A DNA stretch of 64,000 nucleotides from Tenacibaculum sp. 190524A05c (GTDB lineage Bacteria > Bacteroidota > Bacteroidia > Flavobacteriales > Flavobacteriaceae), in NCBI RefSeq assembly GCF_964036595.1, contig NZ_OZ038523.1, forward strand, positions 1,640,501-1,704,500, given 5' to 3'. Within the stretch, counting starts at the first letter, position 1. Each line of letters opens with the position of its first letter. The notes below the pieces were generated by a model that ran no database searches, was not told the DNA's origin, and saw only the letters and a list, made by a program, of their open reading frames with translations. This document shows positions 51,681 through 61,048 of this stretch, piece by piece. Position numbers and translations under genes: made by a program.

Positions 51681-54600
51681 ATGATTAAAACATTTAAACT
51701 ACACAAGATTACAAAGGTAATTAGCCTCACTTTTGTATTTCTAACTTTGATCTCTACTGGTTATGCACAAAAAAACAAAAAATCAGAGAGCAAGAAAAAA
51801 CAGGACAAAAGTTCTATTTATAATGGCTTAAAATTTAGAAGTATTGGTCCTGCTTTAATGTCTGGTAGAATTGCAGACATTGTAATTCACCCAGATAACG
51901 AAAACGTATGGTATGTAGCTGTTGGTTCTGGTGGAGTTTGGAAAACTGAAAACGCTGGAACAACTTGGAACTCTATTTTTGATGGTCAAGTAAGTTATTC
52001 TATCGGTTGTCTTACTCTTGATCCTCAAAACCCAGAAATTGTTTGGGTTGGAACTGGAGAAAACAACGGTGGAAGACATATTGGATATGGTGATGGAATT
52101 TATAAAAGCGAAGATGGAGGAAAGTCATGGAAAAACATGGGACTCAAAAAATCTGAACACTTATCAAAAATTATTATCCACCCAAAGAACTCAAACATAA
52201 TGTGGGTTGCTTCTCAAGGACCACTTTGGAGTAAAGGTGGTGAACGTGGAGTTTACAAATCTTTAGATGGTGGAAAAACTTGGAATCGTACTCTTGGAGA
52301 TGCTGAATGGGTAGGTGCTACAGATTTACTTATCGATCCTAGAAATCCAGATGTATTATATGCTGCAACTTGGCAACGTCAACGTACAGTTGCGGGTTAT
52401 TTAGGTGGTGGACCTGGAACTGCAATTCATAAATCAATTGATGGTGGTACAACTTGGACAAAATTAAGTAAAGGTTTACCTGGAAGTAATATGGGGAAAA
52501 TTGGTTTAGCTATTTCTCCTCAACAACCTGACGTGATTTATGCTGCTATTGAGTTAGACAGAAGAACAGGTGGAGTATATAAAAGTGAAAACAAAGGTGG
52601 ATCATGGAAAAAAATGAGTGATGCTGTTTCTGGTGGTACTGGTCCGCATTACTACCAAGAATTATATGCTTCTCCTCATAAATTTGATCATTTATATTTA
52701 GCAAACAACTACATGTTAGAATCTTTTGATGGTGGAAAAACTTTCACGCAAATGAATGAATCAGAAAAACATGTTGACAATCACGCAGTAGCTTTTAAAA
52801 AAGATGATCCTAATTATATTTTAGTTGGATGTGATGGTGGTTTATATGAGAGTTTTGACCGAACTAAAAATTGGAAATTCATTGATAATTTACCAATTAC
52901 TCAATTCTATAAAATTGCAGTTGATGATGCTGAACCATTCTATTATGTGTATGGTGGAACTCAAGATAACAGTACTCAAGGAGCTCCTTCAAGAACAGAT
53001 AATGTTCATGGAATTCGTAACTCAGATTGGTTTATTGTATTAGGTGGAGATGGTCATCAGCCAGCTACAGAACCAGGAAACCCTAATATTATGTATGCAC
53101 AATGGCAACAAGGAAACTTGAATCGTCATGATAGATTAACTGGTGAAAACGTATACATTAAACCTCAACCTGAATTAGGAGAAAAATCAGAACGTTACAA
53201 TTGGGATGCACCAATTTTAGTTAGTCCTCATAATCCAAAACGAATTTATCATGCTTCTCAACGTGTTTGGAAATCAGACGATCGAGGAGATTCTTGGCAA
53301 GTTATTTCTCCTGATTTAACGAATAATATTGAGCGTATTCAAACTCCTTTTTATGGTACAAAACAAAAATGGGATAATGCTTGGGATATTTATGCAATGT
53401 CAAGTTATAGTACAATCACTTCATTATCGGAATCACCGCAACAAGAAGGATTAATTTATGCTGGAACTGATGATGGAATTATTCAGGTAACAGAAAACGG
53501 AGGAAACTCTTGGAGAAAAGTAGATTTCTCTAAAATTAAAGGATTACCAGAAACTGCTTTTGTAAATGATATTAAAGCTGACGCATTTGATGCAAATGTT
53601 GTTTATGCTGTTTTTGACAATCATAAATTTGGTGATTATCAACCATATTTATTCAAAAGTTCAGATAAAGGAAGAACTTGGAAAAGTATTGCAAACAATC
53701 TTCCTGATCGCACTTTAGTATGGAGAATTGTTCAAGATCATGTAAATCGTAATTTAATGTTCTTAGGAACTGAATACGGAGTATATTTTACTATTGATAG
53801 TGGTGCAAACTGGATGAAATTAAAATCAGGATTACCAAATATTTCTGTTCGTGATTTAGCAATTCAAAAGAGAGAAAACGATTTAATTGCTGGAACTTTC
53901 GGTAGAGGGATTTTCATTTTAGACGATTATTCATCTTTACGAACTATTAATCCAGATCAAGAAGCTCAATTATTTCAACCAAGAGATGGTAAATGGTATA
54001 TGGAACGTAATACCTTAGGAAGAGGGAGAAAAGCTTCTCAAGGAGATAATTTCTTCGTTGCAGATAATCCTCCTTTTGGTGTAGAATTCACCTATTATGT
54101 TAAGAATAACTACAAATCAAGAGCAGCTCAACGTGCAGCAGCAGAAAAAAAGGCTTCAAAAAATAAAGGAATTGTAGGAGTTCCAGAATGGTCTGTATTA
54201 GAAGAGGAGAAAAAAGAGTTGAAACCAAAATTATGGTTATTCATTTACGATAATGGAAATAACATCGTAAAAAGAATCAGTGTTAAAAATGCTAAAGGAA
54301 CAGGTAGAGTAAGTTGGGATCTTTCAACTGATCCTATGTATACCATTTCAGCCAACAACTACAAAAGAGGTGGACGTGGATATATGGTAAAACCTGGAAG
54401 TTACACTGCGCAACTTTTCAAACAGATTGATGGTAAATATTCAAGTATGGGAGAAAAAGTTACGTTTAATGTTAAGTCTACCACTAAAGGTGCGTTGAAT
54501 GGAAATACTCCAGAAAAAGTTGTAGAACATTGGAAAACAATGTCTGACTTATCTACAAAAGTTAGCGATTTAGGAACCTCTGTTGGAGACACTAAAAACA

Positions 54601-54950
54601 ACATCAACGTAATGCTTAAAGCTTACGATAGAGCGCAAAAAACAGATGAGAATCTTCATGCTGAGTTATTGAAATTACGTAATCAAATTTTAGATTTAGA
54701 ACAACAATTTGGAGGAAGTAAAGTTCGTAGTGAAGTTGGTGAAAAGAATGAATATCCGACTATCTGGGATTATATGTGGCCTGCAAGTGCAAGATCTTCT
54801 TACGGACCTACAAAAGCTCATTTGAAATATATGAGTAATGCCCAAAAATTATATAATAAAATGTCTACAGATCTAAAGTTAATTAAAAGTGCTTTAACTC
54901 CTCTGGAAAGTCAATTAGAACGAATTGGTGCTCCAAAAGTGAAAAAATAA
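51681..54950 (+). CDS. Secreted Asp-box (BNR/sortilin-like) beta-propeller protein
   Basis: 1089 residues. Signal peptide ends TGYAQ near residue 29. At least seven Asp-box repeats of the SxDGGxTW type are visible: SEDGGKSW, SLDGGKTW, SIDGGTTW, SENKGGSW, SDDRGDSW, TENGGNSW and SSDKGRTW, which indicate a multi-bladed VPS10/sialidase-type propeller across residues 60-800. The rest has a coiled region (KVSDLGTSVGDTKNN, RNQILDLEQQFGG). It is a widespread Bacteroidota exported protein of unknown role, often annotated as a glycosyl hydrolase without proof. No lipobox is seen. A second such gene begins at 63796. Confidence 0.88.
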   Translation: MIKTFKLHKITKVISLTFVFLTLISTGYAQKNKKSESKKKQDKSSIYNGLKFRSIGPALMSGRIADIVIHPDNENVWYVAVGSGGVWKTENAGTTWNSIFDGQVSYSIGCLTLDPQNPEIVWVGTGENNGGRHIGYGDGIYKSEDGGKSWKNMGLKKSEHLSKIIIHPKNSNIMWVASQGPLWSKGGERGVYKSLDGGKTWNRTLGDAEWVGATDLLIDPRNPDVLYAATWQRQRTVAGYLGGGPGTAIHKSIDGGTTWTKLSKGLPGSNMGKIGLAISPQQPDVIYAAIELDRRTGGVYKSENKGGSWKKMSDAVSGGTGPHYYQELYASPHKFDHLYLANNYMLESFDGGKTFTQMNESEKHVDNHAVAFKKDDPNYILVGCDGGLYESFDRTKNWKFIDNLPITQFYKIAVDDAEPFYYVYGGTQDNSTQGAPSRTDNVHGIRNSDWFIVLGGDGHQPATEPGNPNIMYAQWQQGNLNRHDRLTGENVYIKPQPELGEKSERYNWDAPILVSPHNPKRIYHASQRVWKSDDRGDSWQVISPDLTNNIERIQTPFYGTKQKWDNAWDIYAMSSYSTITSLSESPQQEGLIYAGTDDGIIQVTENGGNSWRKVDFSKIKGLPETAFVNDIKADAFDANVVYAVFDNHKFGDYQPYLFKSSDKGRTWKSIANNLPDRTLVWRIVQDHVNRNLMFLGTEYGVYFTIDSGANWMKLKSGLPNISVRDLAIQKRENDLIAGTFGRGIFILDDYSSLRTINPDQEAQLFQPRDGKWYMERNTLGRGRKASQGDNFFVADNPPFGVEFTYYVKNNYKSRAAQRAAAEKKASKNKGIVGVPEWSVLEEEKKELKPKLWLFIYDNGNNIVKRISVKNAKGTGRVSWDLSTDPMYTISANNYKRGGRGYMVKPGSYTAQLFKQIDGKYSSMGEKVTFNVKSTTKGALNGNTPEKVVEHWKTMSDLSTKVSDLGTSVGDTKNNINVMLKAYDRAQKTDENLHAELLKLRNQILDLEQQFGGSKVRSEVGEKNEYPTIWDYMWPASARSSYGPTKAHLKYMSNAQKLYNKMSTDLKLIKSALTPLESQLERIGAPKVKK

Positions 54951-54966
54951 TTTATATAACAGATAT

Positions 54967-55003
54967 AAAGCCCAAACTATTTAATTTAGTTTGGGCTTTT
55001 TTT
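54967..55003 (+). terminator. Rho-independent terminator after the propeller gene
   Basis: AAAGCCCAAACTA (54967-54979) pairs perfectly with TAGTTTGGGCTTT (54987-54999) around a 7-base loop, followed by a run of T. Confidence 0.95.
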
Positions 55004-55017
55004 ATAAAATCATAATA

Positions 55018-55350
55018 ATGGAATTCCAAGAATGCAACTTGAATATAAGGTATGACTTGCCTAAAGAGATTTGGGATATAGTTCCTTTAGTTTACGAAAA
55101 AATGGATGGTTGGATCGGATATGGTAAAGATGGTTACGGAGAAGATGGATTACCTTATTGGTTTAGTTTTGATGAGAATGAAAAGTCAATTTTCGCATCA
55201 ATTGAACCGAGTGGACTTCATCTTATGGCTAACATGGAATTAGATGAATGGGTTGAATGGAAAACTGAATTCAAAAAATGTGCTACAGAAATTCTTGGTT
55301 TTAAAGTTGGAGAGTTTGAAAACGGTGAAGTCAGCACTGAAACAGAATGA
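55018..55350 (+). CDS. Small acidic protein, unknown function
   Basis: 110 residues from ATG at 55018; a TTG at 54991 would lie inside the terminator stem. It is acidic and Trp-rich with a glycine-rich turn GYGKDGYGEDG and the phrase GLHLMANMELDEWVEWK. No signal peptide. No family is recognised; size and composition are those of a small immunity protein. It precedes the DUF4304-like gene by 26 bases. Confidence 0.65.
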   Translation: MEFQECNLNIRYDLPKEIWDIVPLVYEKMDGWIGYGKDGYGEDGLPYWFSFDENEKSIFASIEPSGLHLMANMELDEWVEWKTEFKKCATEILGFKVGEFENGEVSTETE

Positions 55351-55376
55351 ATTAAACAAAATAATTCAAAAAACTA

Positions 55377-56090
55377 ATGAAACTTAAACTAGACAGTAAG
55401 GAAGTAACAAAGCTTATAAACAACATAATTCGTCCTGTTTTAATTGAAAACGGTTTTAAAAATTATACTGGTCGAAAATATTGGAGGTATAGCTTAGAAA
55501 AAATTGATGTGATAAGTTTTCAATCATTTAACTCCTATAATGCAGAAGTCTTAGGCTGCACTACATATTCATTTGCTGTTAATCTAGCATCTTTTTTAAA
55601 CTATATTCCTTCCGATACTCCATTTAAAGAAAAAAATGGACTCAAAAGACCGGATGAATCTCAAGGGTATTTTCGAAGAAGTATTAAAAAATCAATTGAG
55701 CAAAAGGAATTTCCGAGAGAAAACATTTGGTTAATTGATGAAAAAGGAAAATATTTAATTGATGCAATTAATGATTGTAAGAACCAAATTGAAAATACAG
55801 CTTTCACTTGGTTTAGTAAATTTGAAGTAAAGCAGGAAGTACTAAGAATTCTAAAAGAGGACCATAATGATATGAATGAAACTTGGGGATTTGGAAATAT
55901 TGACAGTCCAAATCGAAATAAACTTATTGCTTACACAGCTGCCTCTTTAGGTGAAACAAAACTTACTATTGAAAAATTCGAAAAACTTAAACAGTATTAT
56001 AAAAAGGAATATGATCAATTTAAATACAAATATTATCTCGATAAAATAAAGGAAATTAATAATGAAATTTCTAGATTAAAATTAATTTAA
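55377..56090 (+). CDS. DUF4304-like protein
   Basis: 237 residues, cytoplasmic. The first 110 residues fit the DUF4304 pattern: NIIRPVLIENGFKNYTGRKYW, SFQSFNSYNAEVLGCTTYSF (part), FAVNLASFLNYIP. The C-terminal third is a charged helical tail. It shares no close identity with the DUF4304-like protein at 44931. Such proteins are seen among orphan immunity genes; the role here is not known. Confidence 0.65.
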   Translation: MKLKLDSKEVTKLINNIIRPVLIENGFKNYTGRKYWRYSLEKIDVISFQSFNSYNAEVLGCTTYSFAVNLASFLNYIPSDTPFKEKNGLKRPDESQGYFRRSIKKSIEQKEFPRENIWLIDEKGKYLIDAINDCKNQIENTAFTWFSKFEVKQEVLRILKEDHNDMNETWGFGNIDSPNRNKLIAYTAASLGETKLTIEKFEKLKQYYKKEYDQFKYKYYLDKIKEINNEISRLKLI

Positions 56091-56122
56091 AAATTAAAAT
56101 TTAAAACTACATCTCTTTACAC

Positions 56123-56575
56123 ATGAAAAACTATATTTTACTTTTTCTATTGATAAATACTCTTTTGTGTTCTTGTCAGAATCCTTTGAAACCAGATACT
56201 AAGTTTTTACCGCAGTTACCTCAAAAAGAAAATTCTAATCAACAGTACGATGTAAGCAAAGCACTTAAAATTTATGTAAATAAAAATAGTAAGCTTTCCG
56301 TGAATGAAAAACAACAAAGTTTTGAAGAGTTGAAAAAAAGTGTCAGAAAGTATGTTACCGAAAATAAATCGGAATCAGTAATTACGATTTCAAATCACCC
56401 AGCTGCTGACTATGAAACTTATGTTACGATTCAAAACATACTTAGAGAAGAAATTAATTCTCTAAGAACAAAATATGTTCAGGAAAAGTATGAGATTCCA
56501 TTAGATAAATTAACTCCCGAGCAACTAGAAGAAGTTAAGTTGATGTACCCAATCAACATTATAGATTTAGAATAA
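56123..56575 (+). CDS. Lipoprotein with an ExbD/TolR-like periplasmic domain
   Basis: 150 residues. The signal segment ends with lipobox LLCSC-Q (residues 14-19), so the protein is lipid-anchored instead of carrying the single membrane helix of ExbD. The C-terminal part, about residues 70-148, resembles the periplasmic domain of flavobacterial ExbD: ITISNHPAADYETYVTIQN, LREEINSLRTKYV and LTPEQLEEVKLMYPINI correspond to remembered ExbD blocks VISxQNDRGTSYDAYI, AYNELRxE and IxxIYPQKI. The essential membrane Asp of ExbD is missing. No exbB is next to it. Function could be binding of a Ton or Tol system component. Confidence 0.6.
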   Translation: MKNYILLFLLINTLLCSCQNPLKPDTKFLPQLPQKENSNQQYDVSKALKIYVNKNSKLSVNEKQQSFEELKKSVRKYVTENKSESVITISNHPAADYETYVTIQNILREEINSLRTKYVQEKYEIPLDKLTPEQLEEVKLMYPINIIDLE

Positions 56576-56639
56576 TCATACTTTCAATAAATAACAACTT
56601 AGTAAACAAATAATTTCAACTTATTTCTATAATTAAATC

Positions 56640-56930
56640 ATGAAAAAAAGTATAAGAATCATTTTCGTATTAGTGTTCATCGTAATTCTTAGTAATTGTA
56701 ACGAGGCTAAAAAGGAATTACAAATTTTAACAAACATTGAGGATGCTCGTAAATTTGTATCGGAATCCTTCAATGAAAAAGAAGAGACATTACTAATATC
56801 TGATAAACTTAATGATGGTTTAGGATTAAACATGGCTATTATTGGTGATGGAATATTAAAAAAAGGATACATGCCTGATGGATTTATACAAAAAGAAGGA
56901 TATAGAATTTATAAATACAAAAAGGAATAA
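56640..56930 (+). CDS. Small lipoprotein, unknown function
   Basis: 96 residues. Signal segment RIIFVLVFIVILSNCNE with lipobox LSNC. The mature part is a short acidic/mixed domain (ARKFVSESFNEKEETLLIS) ending FIQKEGYRIYKYKKE. No family is recognised. It stands between two other small genes of unrelated type. Confidence 0.62.
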   Translation: MKKSIRIIFVLVFIVILSNCNEAKKELQILTNIEDARKFVSESFNEKEETLLISDKLNDGLGLNMAIIGDGILKKGYMPDGFIQKEGYRIYKYKKE

Positions 56931-57003
56931 ATACACATAAAATGTGGGATTTCGATATTATAGAAATCAACGAACAATACGCAACTTAAAGCTTAATAAC
57001 TAA

Positions 57004-57450
57004 ATGATTACAATCTCCAAAGACTTTAATAAAAATCTAATATTTCTAATTTTAGGTAAAAGTCTATTAGTTTATGCTATAACTCTTTTGAGTTTCTATG
57101 AATTGATCTTTTTTGAACTACAGAACGGTTTTCTAAATTTAGTAGTCAATATTTTAATTCCATTCATTCTTTTAAAAATTATCAATAAAAAGAATCTGCA
57201 ATTTTCACTGATTTATTTCATTGTAACTGGTTTTATTATTTCTTTTCTCTCAAGTTTTTTTCGTGTTTTTTTATTCAACAAGTTTGCAACATCTTTTATT
57301 TATTACATTTTAAATCAAGAAAGTTCTAAGCGGATAATTGATACAATGACAATGAGTGAAAGATTCTACGAAGTAATAAAATTTAGTGTTGTTGGAACTT
57401 TATTTTTTGTAGTAATTGGTATAATTATAAAACTTATTAAACAAAAATAA
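57004..57450 (+). CDS. Small membrane protein, unknown function
   Basis: 148 residues, about four membrane segments (LIFLILGKSLLVYAITLLSF, LVVNILIPFILLKII, FIVTGFIISFLSSFF, FSVVGTLFFVVIGIII). High Phe/Ile/Lys content; no family or motif is recognised. No close neighbour in function. Confidence 0.6.
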   Translation: MITISKDFNKNLIFLILGKSLLVYAITLLSFYELIFFELQNGFLNLVVNILIPFILLKIINKKNLQFSLIYFIVTGFIISFLSSFFRVFLFNKFATSFIYYILNQESSKRIIDTMTMSERFYEVIKFSVVGTLFFVVIGIIIKLIKQK

Positions 57451-57585
57451 ACGATACGTTTTGCGTAAATGAATATGAATACAAAACCAAAAAGTATCTA
57501 ACTTACGAAAATCTGTATAAGAAAATACCTCAACCTCTATCCGACCTTTGTCTCGTTCTTTTAATCATTAAAAAATTAGACAAAC

Positions 57586-58530
57586 ATGAAAACGAATCAA
57601 TTTGGTAAAAAAGGTTGGACTCCCGATAGAATTGGTAACTTAAAAGGTAAAACTTTTGTTATTACTGGAACAACAAGTGGTACTGGTTTTGAAGCTTCTA
57701 AAATATTATTATCCAAAGGTGGGAAAGTAGTAATGCTGAATCGCAATGCTAAAAAATCTATCCATACAATTTCCGCTTTAAAACGGGAGTTAGGAGACAC
57801 CATAGATGTAACTGCCATTCAAATGGATTTATCGGAACAAGCATCTGTAAAACAAGCAGCAGAAATTGTAAATAAATCTATTTCCAGAATAGATGCCTTA
57901 ATTTGTAATGCCGCAATAGCTCAGGTTCCTGAAAGAAAACTTACAAATGATGGTTGGGAAAGTCAAATGGGGGTAAATTATTATGGGCATTTCACTTTGC
58001 AAGCCTTATTGTTTCCGTTGATTGAAAAATCAAAAGGTCGAATTGTTACTGTGGGTAGTATGGGTTACAATATGGGAATTAAAACCATTAAGTTTAATGA
58101 TTTAGATTGGGATAACGATTATACTCCAAACAACGCCTACAGTCAAAGTAAACTAGCTCAAATAATGTCTATTTATGAATTACAAAATCGATTAGAAAAA
58201 GCTGGTAATACAAATGTAAAAGCATATGCTTGTCACCCTGGAGCTTCTAGAACTTCTTTAATAAAAACTAGTGGAAGTTTATTCATGAGATTCATGTTCT
58301 TTGTAATGAAACCATTAACGCAATCCGCAGAAAGAGGAGCTTATCCTCAATTAATGTGTGCAATCGAAGAAAATTTAAATCAAAAAGAATTTTACGGTCC
58401 AACTGGAAGAAGTAATTGGGTTGGTCCTGTTGGTCCACATAAAATCGAACCACATGCAAAAGATGAAGTTGTATCAAAAAAACTTTGGGATTTATCTGAA
58501 ATAGAAACTGGAGTAAAATGGAATTTTTAA
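57586..58530 (+). CDS. SDR-family oxidoreductase
   Basis: 314 residues. The cofactor loop is FVITGTTSGTGFEASKIL near residue 25 (TGxxxGxG), LICNAAIAQVPER (NNAG equivalent), VTVGSMGYNMG, and YSQSKLAQIMSIYELQNRL (YxxxK). It resembles the protochlorophyllide-reductase/retinol-dehydrogenase-like subfamily with an N-terminal KKGWTPDRIGNLKGKT. It reduces or oxidises an unknown carbonyl with NAD(P). The AraC regulator gene starts 9 bases after its stop; the pair is probably an autonomous unit. Confidence 0.88.
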   Translation: MKTNQFGKKGWTPDRIGNLKGKTFVITGTTSGTGFEASKILLSKGGKVVMLNRNAKKSIHTISALKRELGDTIDVTAIQMDLSEQASVKQAAEIVNKSISRIDALICNAAIAQVPERKLTNDGWESQMGVNYYGHFTLQALLFPLIEKSKGRIVTVGSMGYNMGIKTIKFNDLDWDNDYTPNNAYSQSKLAQIMSIYELQNRLEKAGNTNVKAYACHPGASRTSLIKTSGSLFMRFMFFVMKPLTQSAERGAYPQLMCAIEENLNQKEFYGPTGRSNWVGPVGPHKIEPHAKDEVVSKKLWDLSEIETGVKWNF

Positions 58531-58539
58531 ATTAGTAGT

Positions 58540-59451
58540 ATGCAACATTTTAAAACATTGTCCTCTTATTTTAATTATTTGGGTTTACCTCGTCCAGAAC
58601 ATCCAATGTTCAGCGTATTTAATTCAAAAGGAGAAGATTATTTACCTTGCCCGAGAGAAAGTTCTCCTCCAATTACTAATGATTGCTATACTATAAGTTT
58701 TAAAAAATTTATTGAAGGTGATTTAAACTATGGACGAACAAAATATGATTTCACAAACGGTGTACTTTTCTTTATTGCTCCAAGGCAAGTTTTACAATGG
58801 GATAGCAGTGCTGTTTTTGAACAAAAGGGATTTTCATTAAACTTTCATGAGGATTTTTTAAAGGGAACTGAGTTGGCTCAAAGAATTAAGAAATATGGAT
58901 TCTTTTCATATTCAACTAATGAAGCTCTTCATCTCTCTCCAAGAGAAGAAAAACAATTGGAATCTATTATAGATAATATAGAAATTGAATATCAAAATAA
59001 TCAAGATGCCTTTAGCAAAGAAATAATTATTTCTCAATTAGATACTTTATTAAAATATGCCAATCGTTTTTACGAACGTCAATTTATAAACAGGAAAGAA
59101 CTTTCTAATGATTTACTAGAACAATTCAAAATTTATCTATCAGACTATTTTGAATCAGGACAATTGGAAGAGAATGGAATTCCGAGCATAGAGCAAATTG
59201 CGAATCAAATGTCGGTTTCAAAGCGGTATTTAAGTGATACTTTAAAAAAAGAAACTGGAAAAACGACTACCGAACATTTACAATTACATTTAATTGATGT
59301 TGCCAAAAATAATTTGTTGCAACCCAACAAAACCATATCTCAAGTTGCCTACGAATTAGGTTTTGAATATCCTCCATATTTTTCACGATTGTTTAAAAAG
59401 AAGGAAGGTATCAGCCCGAAAGAATATAGAAAAAAATATAAACTGAATTAA
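58540..59451 (+). CDS. AraC-family transcription regulator
   Basis: 303 residues. N-terminal cupin-like sensing domain (FTNGVLFFIAPRQVLQWDSS) followed by two helix-turn-helix motifs in the C-terminal 100 residues: IEQIANQMSVSKRYLSDTLKKE (part) and ISQVAYELGFEYPPYFSRLFKK (part). Ends SPKEYRKKYKLN as typical. Probably regulates the SDR gene upstream and the small membrane gene 2 bases downstream. Confidence 0.9.
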   Translation: MQHFKTLSSYFNYLGLPRPEHPMFSVFNSKGEDYLPCPRESSPPITNDCYTISFKKFIEGDLNYGRTKYDFTNGVLFFIAPRQVLQWDSSAVFEQKGFSLNFHEDFLKGTELAQRIKKYGFFSYSTNEALHLSPREEKQLESIIDNIEIEYQNNQDAFSKEIIISQLDTLLKYANRFYERQFINRKELSNDLLEQFKIYLSDYFESGQLEENGIPSIEQIANQMSVSKRYLSDTLKKETGKTTTEHLQLHLIDVAKNNLLQPNKTISQVAYELGFEYPPYFSRLFKKKEGISPKEYRKKYKLN

Positions 59452-59453
59452 AA

Positions 59454-59963
59454 ATGGATATTTTAAAACTAGCCACAGAATGGGCAAAAGCCGAAGTTTT
59501 CTCAACTAAGTTTTTTATATATTTCGCAATACTTTTTCTTATTGCAAGTATTGGTTTTTGGCAATTAGGTAAATCTGAAATTGCAAGAGCTTATATCATT
59601 CCTACTTTAGTTGCTGGTATCCTACTGTTAACTATTGGGCTTGGTCTATTTTTTACAAACAAAGCTCGAATTACAAACTTCGAAACGGCTTACAAAGAAG
59701 ATGCTTCATTATTCATAAATTCTGAAATCAAAAGAGCTGAAGCTACTTTAAAAGAATACAACACTGTTGTTTTTAAAGCTATTCCAATTATAATAATAAT
59801 TTGTGCTTTATTAATTATTTTCATGAATACTCCAACATGGAGAGCAATTAGTATAACAACTATTACCATGTTGATTGTAATTCTTCTCATTGATGGAACT
59901 GCACATTCACGAATTGACACGTATTATAAACAGTTGACAAAATTGAGTCAAGAACAGAAGTAA
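59454..59963 (+). CDS. Small membrane protein, unknown function
   Basis: 169 residues, four membrane segments; the last two are PIIIIICALLIIFM and ISITTITMLIVILLIDG near residues 109-145. The charged loop between segments 2 and 3 contains the helix EDASLFINSEIKRAEATLKEY. No family is recognised. Follows the AraC gene by 2 bases and is likely in its transcript. Confidence 0.68.
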   Translation: MDILKLATEWAKAEVFSTKFFIYFAILFLIASIGFWQLGKSEIARAYIIPTLVAGILLLTIGLGLFFTNKARITNFETAYKEDASLFINSEIKRAEATLKEYNTVVFKAIPIIIIICALLIIFMNTPTWRAISITTITMLIVILLIDGTAHSRIDTYYKQLTKLSQEQK

Positions 59964-60066
59964 TTATAACGAAAAGTTTGTCATAAAGTTGGTAGTTTGA
60001 ATTTCCTTCAGGCTACCATTATCTATTTTAGATATTCACTTTTCAGCTTAATTTTAGATCAAAACT

Positions 60067-60095
60067 GTAACCTTAAAATCTACTTAATCGTCATA
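60067..60095 (+). promoter_or_regulatory. ECF-sigma-type promoter (GTAACC-N16-CGTCATA)
   Basis: GTAACC at 60067-60072, then 16 bases, then CGTCATA at 60089-60095. This spacing and these boxes match the known pattern of flavobacterial ECF-sigma promoters (family knowledge). It lies 31 bases before the TTG start of the CPBP protease gene. A close relative precedes the HExxH membrane protein at 46321. Confidence 0.65.
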
Positions 60096-60126
60096 CAATT
60101 CATATAAACTTAATTAAAAAATTAGC

Positions 60127-61002
60127 TTGAAAAAATTTCTTTATTTTCCAATTACCAAAATAATTTTAGGTATTGCAATTTGTCTTGGAGTACTTATCGG
60201 TGTGCAAAATTTTATAACGAAGCCTATAATTTATAGCTTAATTGATAGTAAAACAATTGGAGATACAATTGTAAATTATATTTCTGTGGCTGTACTACTG
60301 TCAACTTATTATTACTTATTTAAGTTTTATGAAAAAAGAGAAATAACGGAACTTTCTAAAAGAAGTATTTTGAAAGAATTAATAGGAGGATTCTTTCTCG
60401 GTTTTGCTATTTTATCTTTAGTCATTCTAATTTTATACCTATTAGGATATTATCAAATTCTAAGCTTTTCTGGATTTTCATATTTTCTCGCTCCATTATC
60501 ATTTTTGGTAATTGCCGCATTACTTGAGGAAGTTTTATTTAGAATAATTTTATATAGAATTTTAGAGAACTGGTTAGGTACAATTCTTGCTTTAGGAATT
60601 ATATCATTTATGTTTGAAATTCCTCATGTATTAAATCCTAATGTAACTTTTCTTTCAGTAGTTTTAGGTTTACTTTTTGGGTTTGCCCATGGAATAATGT
60701 ATACATATTCAAAAAAAATCTGGTTGCCATTTGCTTTTCATTTAGGATGGAATTTTGCTCAACCTTTTTACAATTCTAATTTATCTGGAATTGATGATTT
60801 CAGTCCTGTTTTTGTTGCAAAATTTAATGGCCCAGAATTACTTACAGGTAGTATTTATGGCATTGAAGACTCAATTTTATCTATTCTTTTTTTACTAATT
60901 ATTTGTGTTATTTTTCTTTATTTATCTATTAGAAATAATAAGATCATCCAATTAAAATCTAATAAAAACACCAACTACAACACTGACTGTCAAATTAATT
61001 AA
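60127..61002 (+). CDS. CPBP-family intramembrane metalloprotease (CAAX-like)
   Basis: 291 residues with seven to eight membrane segments. TTG start. The family motifs are LLEEVLFRIILYRIL (EExxxR) near residue 137, the second His in FEIPHVLNP near 170 and a third in FGFAHGIMYTY and FAFHLGWNFAQP. These Glu and His residues form the expected metal or catalytic site. Possible roles are processing of prenylated peptides or bacteriocin self-immunity, as for other family members. Behind an ECF-type promoter. Confidence 0.87.
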   Translation: MKKFLYFPITKIILGIAICLGVLIGVQNFITKPIIYSLIDSKTIGDTIVNYISVAVLLSTYYYLFKFYEKREITELSKRSILKELIGGFFLGFAILSLVILILYLLGYYQILSFSGFSYFLAPLSFLVIAALLEEVLFRIILYRILENWLGTILALGIISFMFEIPHVLNPNVTFLSVVLGLLFGFAHGIMYTYSKKIWLPFAFHLGWNFAQPFYNSNLSGIDDFSPVFVAKFNGPELLTGSIYGIEDSILSILFLLIICVIFLYLSIRNNKIIQLKSNKNTNYNTDCQIN

Positions 61003-61048
61003 CAATTAAACCTTTCCTATTTGAAAAGGTCTAAAAAGCAAAACTCAA

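Noticed and set aside
56942..56989. A 15-residue open frame starting MWDFDIIEINEQ
   Set aside because: Too short and without any support; may be a gene remnant.
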